From Candidatus Skiveiella danica (GTDB lineage: Bacteria; Pseudomonadota; Gammaproteobacteria; Burkholderiales; Burkholderiaceae_C), in NCBI GenBank assembly GCA_016721925.1, contig JADKHE010000011.1:682001-746000 (forward strand): a stretch of 64,000 nucleotides of DNA, given 5' to 3'. The translations under genes were made by a program, and so were the position numbers. A model generated the notes under the pieces. The model searched no databases and had not been told where the DNA came from. It worked only from the letters and a program-made list of their open reading frames with translations. This document shows, in pieces, positions 1 to 8,640 of the stretch (the stretch's first letter is position 1; each line of letters starts with the position of its first letter).

Positions 1-974
1 CGCAGCGAAGGGATTCCGACAGCCTTGGCGAATGGCGCCATCTGTCGGTAGAAAGTGGGCGCGGTGTAGCAGATCGTCGCACCGACTTCGCCGATCAACC
101 GCACCATGGCCTCAGGGGTGTAGGCAATGTCCGGGTAGTACACCGAGGCGCCGGCCCACATCGGGAAGATCAGCATCCCGCCCAGGCCGAAGGTGAAAGC
201 CAGCGGCGGCGAGCCCATCACGATGTCATCCGGCGTGGCGCACAGCACGTGGCGCGGCCAGCATTCGCAGGCGGCGAGCACGTCGCGGTGGGTGTGAATG
301 GCGGCTTTGGGCTTGCCGGTGGTGCCCGATGTGAACGCCATCAGCGCAATGTCATCGGCGGCCGTCGGGCAGGGCGCAAACACCCCGGACTTGCCGGCGC
401 ACAGGGCGCCCAGGTCTGCCGGATCGTCCGCGGCATTGAATTTCTGGATGGTGCGCAGGGCCGGGTGCTCCTGCTGGGCGTATTTCAGTTCCGCCAGCAG
501 CGTGGCATCGCAGAGCGCCAGCGCGGGTTGGGCCTTGTCGATGATGTCGCCGAGTTCGCGGGCGCGCAGCAGGGGCATGGTGGCCACCGCCACCATGCCG
601 GCCTTGACCACCGCCAGCCAGCACAAGGCCATGCCGACAGAATTGCCGCCGCGCAGCAGCACCCGGTTCCCGGGGACCAGGTTCATGTCCTCGGTCAGCC
701 ACTGGGCAATACGGTTGACGCGCTCGGCCACTTCCTCGTAGCTGAACGTGACGCGGCTGGAGCGCAGCAGGGGGCGTTGGCCGAACCCTTTGGCGGGGGC
801 CTTGTCCAGCAATTCCTCGACCAGGTTGAGCTGCGGCGGGAACTGCAGCTCCGGCCGGTTGTAGTGCAGGTCCGGCCACTGGCCTGGTGGCGGCAGGCGG
901 TCATGGACGAAGCGGTCAAGCTGCGCGCTGACGCCACGCGGGGGCGCAGCAGGCGGGCTGGCTGGCGGGTTCAT
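1..974 (-). CDS. 2-aminobenzoate/benzoate-type CoA ligase (ANL superfamily), 3' end outside window
   Basis: This gene probably activates an aromatic acid to its CoA thioester with ATP, the entry step of the pathway encoded by its neighbours. The start at 974 lies a few bases after the stop of the acyl-CoA dehydrogenase gene. About 324 N-terminal residues are visible before the window edge. The AMP-binding motif FTSGTTGKPK is at about residues 214-223, and the N-terminus matches the benzoate/2-aminobenzoate-CoA ligase group. The last part, including the C-terminal lid domain, is missing only because the window ends. It is the last visible gene of the minus-strand aromatic operon. Substrate assignment to anthranilate (abmG-like) or salicylate rests on the monooxygenase/reductase at 3551-5842 and is inference. 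Confidence 0.85.
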   Translation of the reverse strand, partial: MNPPASPPAAPPRGVSAQLDRFVHDRLPPPGQWPDLHYNRPELQFPPQLNLVEELLDKAPAKGFGQRPLLRSSRVTFSYEEVAERVNRIAQWLTEDMNLVPGNRVLLRGGNSVGMALCWLAVVKAGMVAVATMPLLRARELGDIIDKAQPALALCDATLLAELKYAQQEHPALRTIQKFNAADDPADLGALCAGKSGVFAPCPTAADDIALMAFTSGTTGKPKAAIHTHRDVLAACECWPRHVLCATPDDIVMGSPPLAFTFGLGGMLIFPMWAGASVYYPDIAYTPEAMVRLIGEVGATICYTAPTFYRQMAPFAKAVGIPSL

Positions 975-978
975 GGAA

Positions 979-2184
979 CTACTCCTGCAGAACGGCTTTG
1001 CCGATGATGAGCTGCTGCACCTCGGTGGCGCCCTCGTAGATGCGCAGCGAACGGATGTCGCGGTACAGGCTTTCCACCTTGGCACCGACTTCCACACCAC
1101 GCCCGCCGTGCATCTGCAGCGCCATGTCGATCACTTTCTGGGCGTTTTCGGTGGCCGTCATCTTGGCGGCAGCCGCGGCCACGCTGCGCTCGCGTGCGCT
1201 GCCGGCCCCCAGGTCGCGCATCCAGGCGGCGCGGTAGGTCAGCAGGGCGCCGGCATCGATCAGCGCGGCCATTTCGCCGATCCTGGCCTGCGTGAGCTGG
1301 AAATCGGCCAGCGTCTGACCGAACATGCGGCGCTTTCGCGCCCAGTCCACCGCCTCGGCGAGCGCGCGGCGCGCCATGCCCAGCGCGGCCGCGGCCACCG
1401 AGGCGCGGAAGATGTCCAAGGTCTGCATCGCCAGCTTGAAGCCGCCGTTGACCTCACCGAGCAACGCGCCGGCAGGTACACGGCAGCCGTCGAACACCAG
1501 CGTGGCCAGCGGGTGCGGCGCCATGACATGGATGGCGCGGCTGGCGTCCAGGCCCGACGTACTGGCGTCCACGACGAAGGCGCTGATGCCTCGGCTGCCG
1601 CCTTGCGGGTCGGTCTTGGCGAACACACAGTAGAAATCGGCCAGGCCGCCGTTGCTGATCCAGGTTTTTGAGCCCTGAAGCACAAAATCCGAATCGTTTT
1701 GGCCTGATCCCAGCGTCAGATGGCCACGAGCAGCTACTGTTTGCATAGCGGCCACGTCGGAGCCGGCGTCGGGCTCGCTGAGGGCGAAGGCCGCGATCTT
1801 TTCGCCACGGGCCACCGCCGGCAGGTAGGCGGCCTGCTGCGCGGGCGTGCCGGCCAGCGAGATCGCGCCGCTGCCCAGTCCCTGCATTGCAAACGCAAAG
1901 TCGGCCAGCGGCGAATGGAAGGCCAGCGTCTCGCGCAGCACCACCAGCGCGCGAGAATCCAGCGCCGGCAGGGCGCCACCGTGCTCGGCGGCCACGCAGT
2001 AGCGCAGCCAGCCGCCGTCGCCCAGGCGGCGCACCCAGTCGCGGCAGGCGGCGCGGTCGTCCGCTTCATCGACGGCCTGGGCCGGCGTCCAGTCGCGCAG
2101 GCCGTCGGCCAGCTGGCGGTGGGCCTCGTCGAAGAAAGGCAGGGCCAGATGGCCGGCGGGCGCGCGCTGGTCGGTGCTGGCCAT
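979..2184 (-). CDS. Acyl-CoA dehydrogenase family protein
   Basis: This is a 401-residue FAD-dependent acyl-CoA dehydrogenase, the usual length for the family. Visible features are the segment FALSEPDAGSDV, which contacts flavin and substrate, and the C-terminal part QMHGGRGV, typical of the flavin-binding fold. The reading frame is open further upstream, but the start at 2184 (MASTDQ) is chosen because it lies 1 base after the hydratase stop. In the 2-aminobenzoyl-CoA or salicylyl-CoA pathway such enzymes act in the beta-oxidation-like steps after ring dearomatisation. The precise substrate cannot be read from sequence. Confidence 0.88.
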   Translation of the reverse strand: MASTDQRAPAGHLALPFFDEAHRQLADGLRDWTPAQAVDEADDRAACRDWVRRLGDGGWLRYCVAAEHGGALPALDSRALVVLRETLAFHSPLADFAFAMQGLGSGAISLAGTPAQQAAYLPAVARGEKIAAFALSEPDAGSDVAAMQTVAARGHLTLGSGQNDSDFVLQGSKTWISNGGLADFYCVFAKTDPQGGSRGISAFVVDASTSGLDASRAIHVMAPHPLATLVFDGCRVPAGALLGEVNGGFKLAMQTLDIFRASVAAAALGMARRALAEAVDWARKRRMFGQTLADFQLTQARIGEMAALIDAGALLTYRAAWMRDLGAGSARERSVAAAAAKMTATENAQKVIDMALQMHGGRGVEVGAKVESLYRDIRSLRIYEGATEVQQLIIGKAVLQE

Positions 2185-2185
2185 G

Positions 2186-3040
2186 TCAATCGCCTCCGAA
2201 GACGGGCTTCTGTTTCGCCGCGAACGCCTCATAGGCGCGGCGGAAGTCCTGGGTCTGCATGCAGATGGCCTGGGCCTGCGCCTCGGCCTCGATCGCCTGC
2301 TCGATCGTCATGGCCCACTCCTGCTGCAGCATGGTCTTGGTCATGGCGTGGGCGAAGGTGGGGCCGGCGGCGAGGTCCCGCGCCATTTGAGTGGCTGCCC
2401 CCAGCAGGTCGGCGCTGTCGTGCAGCGCGTTGAAGAAGCCCCAGGCCAGGCCTTCGGTAGCCGTCATGGCGCGGCCGCTGAACAGCAGCTCGGAGGCGCG
2501 GCCCTGGCCGATCACGCGCGGCAACAGCGCGCAGGCGCCCATGTCGGCGCCGGCCAGCCCGACGCGGGTGAACAGGAAGGCGGTCCTGGAGGCGGGTGTG
2601 CCGTAGCGCAGGTCGCAAGCCAGCGCCATCATCGCGCCCGCGCCGGCGCAGATGCCGTCGATGGCGCCCACGATCGGCTGCGGGCAGTTGCGCATCGTCT
2701 TGACCAGGTCGCCGGTCATGCGGGTGAACTCCAGCATCTCGGGCATCGTCATCTTCGTGAGCGGTCCGATGATCTCGTGCACGTCGCCGCCGGAGCAGAA
2801 GTTGCCGCCCGCACCGGTGACCACCACGACCTTCACGTCGTTGGCAAACTTCAGCGCCTGAAACAGGTCGCGCAGCTCGGCGTACGAGTCGAAGGTGAGC
2901 GGGTTCTTGCGCTCAGGCCGGCTCAGCGTGACCGTGCCCACGCCGTCCTCGAACGACCAGGTGAAGTGGCGCGCGTGATAGCCGGCCCGGGGCTCGAACT
3001 GGGCGCGCATGGGGTTGTTGGGGCCGATGAAGTGCTTCAT
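2186..3040 (-). CDS. Enoyl-CoA hydratase/isomerase family protein
   Basis: This 284-residue crotonase-fold protein probably hydrates an unsaturated or ring-derived CoA intermediate. It shows the oxyanion-hole segments GAGGNFCSGGDVHE and DGICAGAGAMMALACDL. The start at 3040 (MKHFIGPNN) overlaps the MarR stop codon by the usual ATGA arrangement, so translation is probably coupled. It sits between the regulator and the acyl-CoA dehydrogenase in the aromatic-CoA operon. Similar hydratases accompany 2-aminobenzoyl-CoA monooxygenase/reductase genes, but the exact reaction is inference. Confidence 0.87.
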   Translation of the reverse strand: MKHFIGPNNPMRAQFEPRAGYHARHFTWSFEDGVGTVTLSRPERKNPLTFDSYAELRDLFQALKFANDVKVVVVTGAGGNFCSGGDVHEIIGPLTKMTMPEMLEFTRMTGDLVKTMRNCPQPIVGAIDGICAGAGAMMALACDLRYGTPASRTAFLFTRVGLAGADMGACALLPRVIGQGRASELLFSGRAMTATEGLAWGFFNALHDSADLLGAATQMARDLAAGPTFAHAMTKTMLQQEWAMTIEQAIEAEAQAQAICMQTQDFRRAYEAFAAKQKPVFGGD

Positions 3041-3516
3041 GGTTCTTCCTGAAAACGGGATTTCACCTTGCCAAGCAGGCGGTGCAACTGTGTGATTTCG
3101 CGTCCGTCCAGACCAGCAAAGGACTCGACGATCCACCCCTCGTGGGCGCGTGCCATGTCTTCGAAGGCCTCGCGCCCCTTGGGTGTGAGGCGCACGCGCC
3201 AGGCGCGCCGGTCGCCTGCCACGTCGATGCGTTCCACCTGGCCCTCGGCGACAAGCTGGTCGGTGATGCCGGTGACATTGCCGCCAGTCACCATCATGCG
3301 GCGCGACAGCTCGTTCATGCGCAGGCCGTCGGGCGCGCGCTCCAGCTGGGCCATCAGGTCAAAGCGCGGCAGCGTGGTGTCGAACTGCTCGCGCAAGGCC
3401 GTGCGCACCTGTTTTTCCACCAGCTGCGTGCAGGTCAGCAGGCGCAGCCACAGGCGCAGTTCTTCCGGGTGCTCGCTGTGGGCGCGGGCTTCGAGGTCCA
3501 TCGGGACGGGTTCCAT
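3037..3516 (-). CDS. MarR-family transcriptional regulator
   Basis: This 159-residue winged-helix protein has the MarR pattern: a helical dimerisation N-terminus, a recognition helix region (MNELSRRMMVTGGNVTGITDQL) and a wing containing DRRAWRVRLTPKG. It is co-directional with, and just downstream of, the monooxygenase/reductase gene, and overlaps the hydratase start by 4 bases. MarR repressors in aromatic-CoA loci usually release DNA when they bind the CoA thioester, so this one probably controls the operon. Two similar GTTT-N6-AAAC inverted repeats, at 3526-3541 and 5878-5891, are the likely operators. The ligand is unknown. Confidence 0.88.
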   Translation of the reverse strand: MEPVPMDLEARAHSEHPEELRLWLRLLTCTQLVEKQVRTALREQFDTTLPRFDLMAQLERAPDGLRMNELSRRMMVTGGNVTGITDQLVAEGQVERIDVAGDRRAWRVRLTPKGREAFEDMARAHEGWIVESFAGLDGREITQLHRLLGKVKSRFQEEP

Positions 3517-3525
3517 TTAGCTATG

Positions 3526-3541
3526 TGTTTAGTAGCAAACA
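3526..3541. promoter_or_regulatory. Inverted repeat, candidate MarR operator 1
   Basis: TGTTT-AGTAGC-AAACA is a perfect 5-base inverted repeat with a 6-base spacer, 10 to 25 bases upstream of the MarR start. It resembles the repeat upstream of the monooxygenase gene (5878-5891), which shares the GTTT-N6-AAAC core. A role as binding site for the neighbouring MarR protein is inference. Confidence 0.5.
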
Positions 3542-3550
3542 ATGACCTTT

Positions 3551-5842
3551 TTACGCCGGAATCTGGCGATTCTTGTTTGAAATTTCGCGGTACAGCTGGA
3601 CGCGGCCGCTTTCATAGGGGCGCGGCCAAGTGACGGCGCGGCTTTGCAGCTTGGCCGTTTCGTGCAGTGTCCAGGCCGGGTCGGCCAGGTGCGGGCGGCC
3701 GACAGCGCACAGGTCGGCCCGGCCGGCGGCGATGATGCTGTTGGCATGATCGGCTTCGCTGATGGCGCCGACGGCCATGGTGGCGATGTCCACCTCGTTG
3801 CGGATGCGGTCGGCAAACGGTGTCTGGTACATGCGGCCGTATACCGGCTTGGCTTCGCGCGTGGTCTGGCCGGACGACACGTCAATCAGGTCGCAGCCCG
3901 CAGCCTTGAACAAGCGTGCGATCACCACGGCGTCGTCGTCGGTGTTGCCACCGGGCGTCCAGTCGTGCGCCGAGATCCGCACGCTCATGGGTCGCTCCGT
4001 CGGCCAGGCGGCGCGCATGGCGGCGAAGACCTCCAGCGGGTAGCGGCAGCGGTTTTCCAGGGTGCCGCCGTAGTCGTCGGTGCGCTGGTTGGTCAGCGGG
4101 CACAGGAAGCTGGACAGCAGGTAGCCGTGGGCGCAATGCAGTTCCAACCAGTCGAAGCCGGCCGCGGCGGCGCGGCGTGTCGATTCGACGAATTGCCCGG
4201 TGAGTGTGTCCATGTCCGCGCGGGTCATGGCGCGCGGTGTCTGGTTCTGCGCGCCATAGGGCACAGCGCTGGCGGCCATCAACGGCCAGTTGCCGTCCGG
4301 CAGCGGCTCGTCGTTGCCTTCCCAGCCGACGCGGGTCGAACCCTTGGGGCCGCTGTGCCCGAGCTGCAGGCCGATGCGAGTGTCACCCTGGCCGTGCACG
4401 AAGTCCACGATGCGTTTGAAGGCAGCAGACTGCGCGTCGTTCCACAGGCCGGGGCAGCCGGGTGTGATGCGGCCTTCCGGCGTCGGGCTGGTCATCTCGA
4501 CCATCACCAGCGCAGCGCCACCCATCGCGCGGGCGCCGAGGTGCACCAGGTGGTAATCCTGGACCACGCCGTCCACCGCGCTGTACTGCGCCATGGGGGA
4601 GACGACGATGCGGTTCTTCAGCGTCAGATGACGCAGCTTCCAAGGCGTGAGCATCGGTGGCATGACGGTGCCGCCCGAGAACCAGGCCTCGTAGCCTTCC
4701 AGCCATTTCGCATCGCGCAGGCGCAGGTTTTCGTGGCTGATGCGCTGGCTGCGCGTCAGCATCGAGTACATGAACTGCTGGGGTTCGAAACGGTCGCAAT
4801 AGCGCTCGCCGCAGACCTCAAACCACGCCATGGCGTTCCACGCGGCGTTCTGCAGCTTGAGCACCTCCACGTTGCGCACTTCCTGGTAACGGGCCAGAAC
4901 CTCCGGGATGTGCGCGGCGGTATCGCCCATCTCGACGAACAGGCGCGTCAGCTCGATCGCGTCCTCGATCGCCAGCTTGGTGCCCGAGCCGATCGCGAAG
5001 TGCGCCGTGTGCACCGCGTCGCCCATCAGCACCACATGGCTCTTGCCGTTAAACAGCGACCACTGCTCGCACTTGACGCGCTGGAAATTGAGCCAGGCCG
5101 AGCCGCGCAGGTGGCGCGCGTTGGTCATCAGCCTGGCGCCCTGCAGGTTCTTCGCGAACACCTTTTCGCAGAAGGCGATGGACTCGGCCTGGTCCGCCAG
5201 ATCCAGTCTGTGCGCCTGCCAGACGTGCTCGGGGCATTCGACGATGAAGGTGGTGGTGGTCTCGTCGAACTTGTAGATATGCGCCTGGAACCAGCCGTGC
5301 TCGGTCTTCTCGAACAGGAAGGTGAACGCGTCGTAGAGCTTGTTCGTGCCCAGCCAGATGTAACGGTTGGGCCGCACCACGATGTCGGGCTTGAAGACGG
5401 TTTCGTACTTGGTGCGGATTTTGGAGAAGATGCCGTCGCTGGCAATGATCAGGTCAGCGTCCGGGAAGTCCTCGTCCGATTCCACGTCGGTGTCGAAGAC
5501 CAGATTGACGCCGAGTTGCTCGCAACGCTCCTGCAGGATGTTCAGCAGTTTCTTGCGGCCGATACCGACGAAGCCGTGGCCGCCCGAGCGGATGACTTCG
5601 CCTTTGAACTCCAGCTCAATGTCGTCCCAGTGGTTGAACGCCTGCTGGATCTCGCTGGCCGTCACCGGATCCCACTGGCGCATGTTGTCCATGGTGGCGT
5701 CGGAAAACACCACGCCCCAGCCGAAGGTGTCGTAAGGCTTGTTGCGCTCGACCACCGTGATGTCGTGCGCCGGGTTGCGCATCTTCATCAGCAAGCCGAA
5801 ATACAGGCCGGCGGGGCCGCCACCGATGCAGACGATTTTCAT
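3551..5842 (-). CDS. Bifunctional aryl-CoA monooxygenase/reductase (salicylyl-CoA 5-hydroxylase / 2-aminobenzoyl-CoA monooxygenase-reductase type)
   Basis: This is a 763-residue fusion of two flavoenzymes. The N-terminal ~390 residues are an FAD aromatic hydroxylase: dinucleotide motif CIGGGPAGLYFG at residues 4-15 and GDAVHTAHFAIGSG in the second FAD motif. The C-terminal ~365 residues are an Old Yellow Enzyme-type barrel, beginning near PMLTPWKLRHLTLKNRI and including HGYLLSSFLCPLTNQRTDDYGG. This architecture is that of 2-aminobenzoyl-CoA monooxygenase/reductase (AbmA), which hydroxylates and then reduces the ring, and of proteins called salicylyl-CoA 5-hydroxylase/oxidoreductase. The start at 5842 (MKIVCIGGG) places the FAD motif at the N-terminus as in the family. 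It is the first gene of the operon. Confidence 0.9.
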   Translation of the reverse strand: MKIVCIGGGPAGLYFGLLMKMRNPAHDITVVERNKPYDTFGWGVVFSDATMDNMRQWDPVTASEIQQAFNHWDDIELEFKGEVIRSGGHGFVGIGRKKLLNILQERCEQLGVNLVFDTDVESDEDFPDADLIIASDGIFSKIRTKYETVFKPDIVVRPNRYIWLGTNKLYDAFTFLFEKTEHGWFQAHIYKFDETTTTFIVECPEHVWQAHRLDLADQAESIAFCEKVFAKNLQGARLMTNARHLRGSAWLNFQRVKCEQWSLFNGKSHVVLMGDAVHTAHFAIGSGTKLAIEDAIELTRLFVEMGDTAAHIPEVLARYQEVRNVEVLKLQNAAWNAMAWFEVCGERYCDRFEPQQFMYSMLTRSQRISHENLRLRDAKWLEGYEAWFSGGTVMPPMLTPWKLRHLTLKNRIVVSPMAQYSAVDGVVQDYHLVHLGARAMGGAALVMVEMTSPTPEGRITPGCPGLWNDAQSAAFKRIVDFVHGQGDTRIGLQLGHSGPKGSTRVGWEGNDEPLPDGNWPLMAASAVPYGAQNQTPRAMTRADMDTLTGQFVESTRRAAAAGFDWLELHCAHGYLLSSFLCPLTNQRTDDYGGTLENRCRYPLEVFAAMRAAWPTERPMSVRISAHDWTPGGNTDDDAVVIARLFKAAGCDLIDVSSGQTTREAKPVYGRMYQTPFADRIRNEVDIATMAVGAISEADHANSIIAAGRADLCAVGRPHLADPAWTLHETAKLQSRAVTWPRPYESGRVQLYREISNKNRQIPA

Positions 5843-5877
5843 GGACGCTCCTGTGGCAACTAGTTCACTGAGAAATA

Positions 5878-5891
5878 GTTTAAGCCTAAAC
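5878..5891. promoter_or_regulatory. Inverted repeat, candidate MarR operator 2
   Basis: GTTTA-AGCC-TAAAC is a perfect palindrome 36-49 bases upstream of the monooxygenase/reductase start, in the 132-base gap that separates it from the divergent DUF1840 gene. It shares GTTT-N6-AAAC with the repeat at 3526-3541. Its position suits repression of the aromatic operon by the MarR protein; binding is inferred. Confidence 0.5.
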
Positions 5892-5974
5892 AAAATGACG
5901 CCGAAGAGGGAAAACCCGGATGACCATGGCATCGAAGGCGCACAATAGAAGTCGTTCCATGAAGGAGAGTGCAG

Positions 5975-6298
5975 ATGCTTTACAAGTTCAAGTCACGTAG
6001 CACGGGCGACCTGATCATGCTGGAGGTCAACGGGCGTCAGGTGATGGAGATTCTCGGCAAGGACCCCGATGCGCCGGGCATCATCGAGGCCGCCGATGCG
6101 CCGGCGGCCATTCACGTGCTTGAGGCCGCCGTTGCCAAGGAAGAAGCCAGCCGCCAGGCCGCGATCGAAGAAGCGGCCGCCCGTGGCGAGCCCGAGCCCC
6201 GGTTTGACGGCATCACGCTGCGCCAGCGCCTCGTGCCGCTGATCGACATGTTGCGGCGCAGCGGGGCAGCTGGCAAGGAAGTCGTCTGGGGGGTGTAG
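5975..6298 (+). CDS. DUF1840 domain-containing protein
   Basis: This 107-residue protein begins MLYKFKSRSTGDLIML, the characteristic opening of DUF1840 proteins, which are common in Betaproteobacteria and have no known function. A GTG 6 bases upstream is in frame, but the ATG at 5975 has GAAGGAGAG at a normal distance and matches the family start. The middle is rich in alanine and glutamate and probably helical. It stands alone, divergent from the aromatic operon and convergent with a Bug receptor gene. Confidence 0.8.
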   Translation: MLYKFKSRSTGDLIMLEVNGRQVMEILGKDPDAPGIIEAADAPAAIHVLEAAVAKEEASRQAAIEEAAARGEPEPRFDGITLRQRLVPLIDMLRRSGAAGKEVVWGV

Positions 6299-6302
6299 AA
6301 GG

Positions 6303-6331
6303 AAAAACGCCCGGAGCAAGGCCACCGGGCG
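6303..6331 (-). terminator. Rho-independent terminator of the first Bug gene
   Basis: CGCCCGG (6308-6314) pairs with CCGGGCG (6325-6331) around a 10-base loop. Read on the minus strand, the stem is followed by five T (6307-6303). It lies 25 bases past the stop of the Bug receptor gene. Confidence 0.75.
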
Positions 6332-6355
6332 ATAAGGGTGGGGCGTGCCCGGCGA

Positions 6356-7357
6356 TCAATCCACTTTGGCGCCCGAGGCCTTCACCACGGCGGCCCACTT
6401 GATGTGTTCCGCGTCGATCATCTTCGCGAATTCTTGCGGGGTGTTGCCGCCAGGAATCGCACCTTGGGCCAGCAGCTTTTCCTTCACTGCGGGCGAGGCC
6501 AGCGCCTTGGCCGTTTCCTGCTGGACGCGATTGACGATGTCGGGCGGCGTGCCAGCTGGCGCCAACAGGCCGAACCAGGAACTCGCGTCGAACCCCTTCA
6601 GGCCCGCAGCCTCCGCGATGGTGGGCAGATCCGGCACGGCGGCTGAGCGTTCGGCGCTGGTCACCGCGAAAGCCTTGAGCTTGCCGGCCTTGATCTGCGG
6701 CAGGGCTGAGGGCAGGTTGTCGAACATCACATCCGTATTGCCGCCCATCAGGTCCAGCAGCGCCGGACCGGAGCCCCGGTAGGGAATATGCGTCATGAAG
6801 ATGCCGGTGCGGGACTTGAACAGCTCGCCGGCCAGGTGGATGGAGGTGCCATTGCCGCTGGAGGCCATGCTGAGCTTGCCGGGGTTGGCTTTGGCGTACT
6901 TGATGAAGTCCGCCACGGTGTTGATGCCCAGCGCCTTGGCGCGCTCCGCGTTCATCACCATCACATTGGGCACGCCGGCCACCAGCGTGATCGGCGCGAA
7001 ATCTTTCTGCGGGTCGTAGGGTAGTTTGCCGTAGAGCGCCTTGTTGATGCCATGCGTGCCCACCGTCCCCATCAAAAAGGTGTAGCCGTCCGCCGGTGAC
7101 TTCGCAACAAGATCGGCGCCGACGTTGCCGCCGGCCCCCGCCCGGTTCTCCACGATGAACGACTGGCCGAAAGCACGCGACAGCTCGGGCGCCATGGCGC
7201 GCGCCAAGATGTCGGTGGTCCCGCCCGGTGCGAAGGGCACGACGATGCGCACCGGTTTGCTCGGCCAGGCGGTCTGCGCCTGCAGTGTCGGCGCGGCCAG
7301 CACCAGAGCGGCGGCAAGAGCCATCAAGCCCCTGCGGGCGTGGAAGGATGAAGGCAT
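6356..7357 (-). CDS. Bug-family tripartite tricarboxylate transporter substrate-binding protein
   Basis: This 333-residue secreted receptor has a signal peptide (MPSSFHARRGLMALAAAL... ending near LQAQ) and the Bug fold hallmarks: PSKPVRIVVPFAPGGTTDILAR near the N-terminus and an ENRAGAGGNVGAD ligand-binding loop. Bug proteins are periplasmic receptors for carboxylates or aromatic acids and are greatly expanded in Bordetella and Comamonadaceae. No TctA/TctB membrane genes are nearby, as is usual for orphan Bug receptors. It is followed by its own terminator. The ligand cannot be predicted. Confidence 0.9.
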   Translation of the reverse strand: MPSSFHARRGLMALAAALVLAAPTLQAQTAWPSKPVRIVVPFAPGGTTDILARAMAPELSRAFGQSFIVENRAGAGGNVGADLVAKSPADGYTFLMGTVGTHGINKALYGKLPYDPQKDFAPITLVAGVPNVMVMNAERAKALGINTVADFIKYAKANPGKLSMASSGNGTSIHLAGELFKSRTGIFMTHIPYRGSGPALLDLMGGNTDVMFDNLPSALPQIKAGKLKAFAVTSAERSAAVPDLPTIAEAAGLKGFDASSWFGLLAPAGTPPDIVNRVQQETAKALASPAVKEKLLAQGAIPGGNTPQEFAKMIDAEHIKWAAVVKASGAKVD

Positions 7358-7474
7358 GAGGTCTCCTCAGTATTTGATTCGCCGGCCGCCGAGCGGTCGG
7401 CCGGCACGATCATGCCATCGTCCCGCGTTGACGGACACCCTCGGGTACCCTGATCACGCCACGCCACGGGCGCG

Positions 7475-7507
7475 AAAAAAAGCCGCCGGTCCGTGCGGAG
7501 CGGCGGC
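7475..7507 (-). terminator. Rho-independent terminator of the second Bug gene
   Basis: GCCGCCG (7482-7488) pairs with CGGCGGC (7501-7507), and inside it TCCG-TG-CGGA can extend the stem. Read on the minus strand, a seven-T run follows (7481-7475). It lies 24 bases beyond the stop of the gene at 7531-8517. Confidence 0.8.
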
Positions 7508-7530
7508 CTGACCCAAGCTGGTAGCGCGCG

Positions 7531-8517
7531 TCAGTCGGCGTAGATACCCGCGGCCTTGATGACCGGGCCCCACTTGGCAATCTCGGCGGCCACGAACTTC
7601 TGGTGCTCCGCCGGCTCCATGCGCTTGTCCGTGACGACGATGGCACCCAGGCCCTCTTGTTTCTTGATGAAGTCGGGATCTTTCAGCGCGGCCTTCAAGG
7701 CGGTGTTGATCTTGGCGGCGACATCGGCGGGTGTTCCCTTGGGCGCGTACAGGCCGTGCCAGATCGTGACCTCGAATCCCTTCAGGCCCGATTCGTCGAG
7801 CGTGGGGATATCCTTCAGCGCCGGCACTGTCAAGCGCTTGAGGGTCGTCACGCCGAAGGCCTTGATCTTCTTGCCTTCGATCTGGCTGCTGGTGTTGGTG
7901 GTCTGGTCGCACATCAGGTCGATCTGGCCACCGATCAGGTCCGTCATCGCCGGTGCGGTTCCCTTGTAAGGGACGGTGGTCATGTCGGTCTTGACAGCGT
8001 CCTGAAACATCAGGCCGCACAAGTGCGACGCCGAGCCCAGCCCCGCGTTGCCCAGGTTGATCTTGCCTTTGTTCTGGTTGATCCAGGCGGACAGTTCCTT
8101 GAAATTGTTCGCTGGCAGGGCCGGCTTGCTGATCAGCGTCATCGGCACGTCATTGATCATCCCGAGGTACACGAAATCGGTTTCGACCTTGAACGGTAGG
8201 CTACGATAGAGCGCCGGCATGGTGGCCATGGCGATGTGCGCCAGCAGCAGGGTATGACCGTCGGGATTGGCCTTGGCGACCTTGTTGGTGCCGATCGTGC
8301 TGCCGGCGCCGGCAGCGTTTTCCACCACGATGGTCGCGCCAAGCGGCTTGCGCATGGCTTCTGCCAGATCGCGAGCCACGCGATCGGTCGGCCCGCCCGC
8401 CGCGAAAGGCACGACGATGGTGACCGGTTTGTCCTTGATGGGGAAGTCAGCAGCCAGCGCGCCGGTGGTTGCCAGTGCCGCAGCCGCGAGGACGGCAAGG
8501 GATTTTGAAAAAATCAT
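7531..8517 (-). CDS. Bug-family tripartite tricarboxylate transporter substrate-binding protein
   Basis: This is a second Bug receptor of 328 residues, with signal peptide MIFSKSLAVLAAAALATT and cleavage near ALAAD. The core shows KPVTIVVPFAAGGPTDRVAR and an ENAAGAGSTIGTNKVAK ligand loop. The start at 8517 is preferred over an in-frame ATG 27 bases upstream because GGAGACAAC precedes it at a normal spacing and the signal peptide begins there. It is a paralogue of the gene at 6356-7357 but clearly diverged, so it probably binds a different ligand. No transporter membrane genes are nearby. Confidence 0.9.
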   Translation of the reverse strand: MIFSKSLAVLAAAALATTGALAADFPIKDKPVTIVVPFAAGGPTDRVARDLAEAMRKPLGATIVVENAAGAGSTIGTNKVAKANPDGHTLLLAHIAMATMPALYRSLPFKVETDFVYLGMINDVPMTLISKPALPANNFKELSAWINQNKGKINLGNAGLGSASHLCGLMFQDAVKTDMTTVPYKGTAPAMTDLIGGQIDLMCDQTTNTSSQIEGKKIKAFGVTTLKRLTVPALKDIPTLDESGLKGFEVTIWHGLYAPKGTPADVAAKINTALKAALKDPDFIKKQEGLGAIVVTDKRMEPAEHQKFVAAEIAKWGPVIKAAGIYAD

Positions 8518-8640
8518 GTTGTCTCCATGGAAGTAGTGCAGCAATCGTAGCCATCCGTCAGCCTTTCGGCATCCCGAAAACTACGTATCCCACATCCGGC
8601 AGCCGGAAATTCGAGGAGTCCAGTCCCCAGGATCCGCAGC

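Noticed and set aside
3644..5863. Long plus-strand open frame opposite the aryl-CoA monooxygenase/reductase gene
   Set aside because: The product is biased toward Ala, Gly, Arg and Val without domains, and the opposite strand encodes a clear two-domain enzyme.
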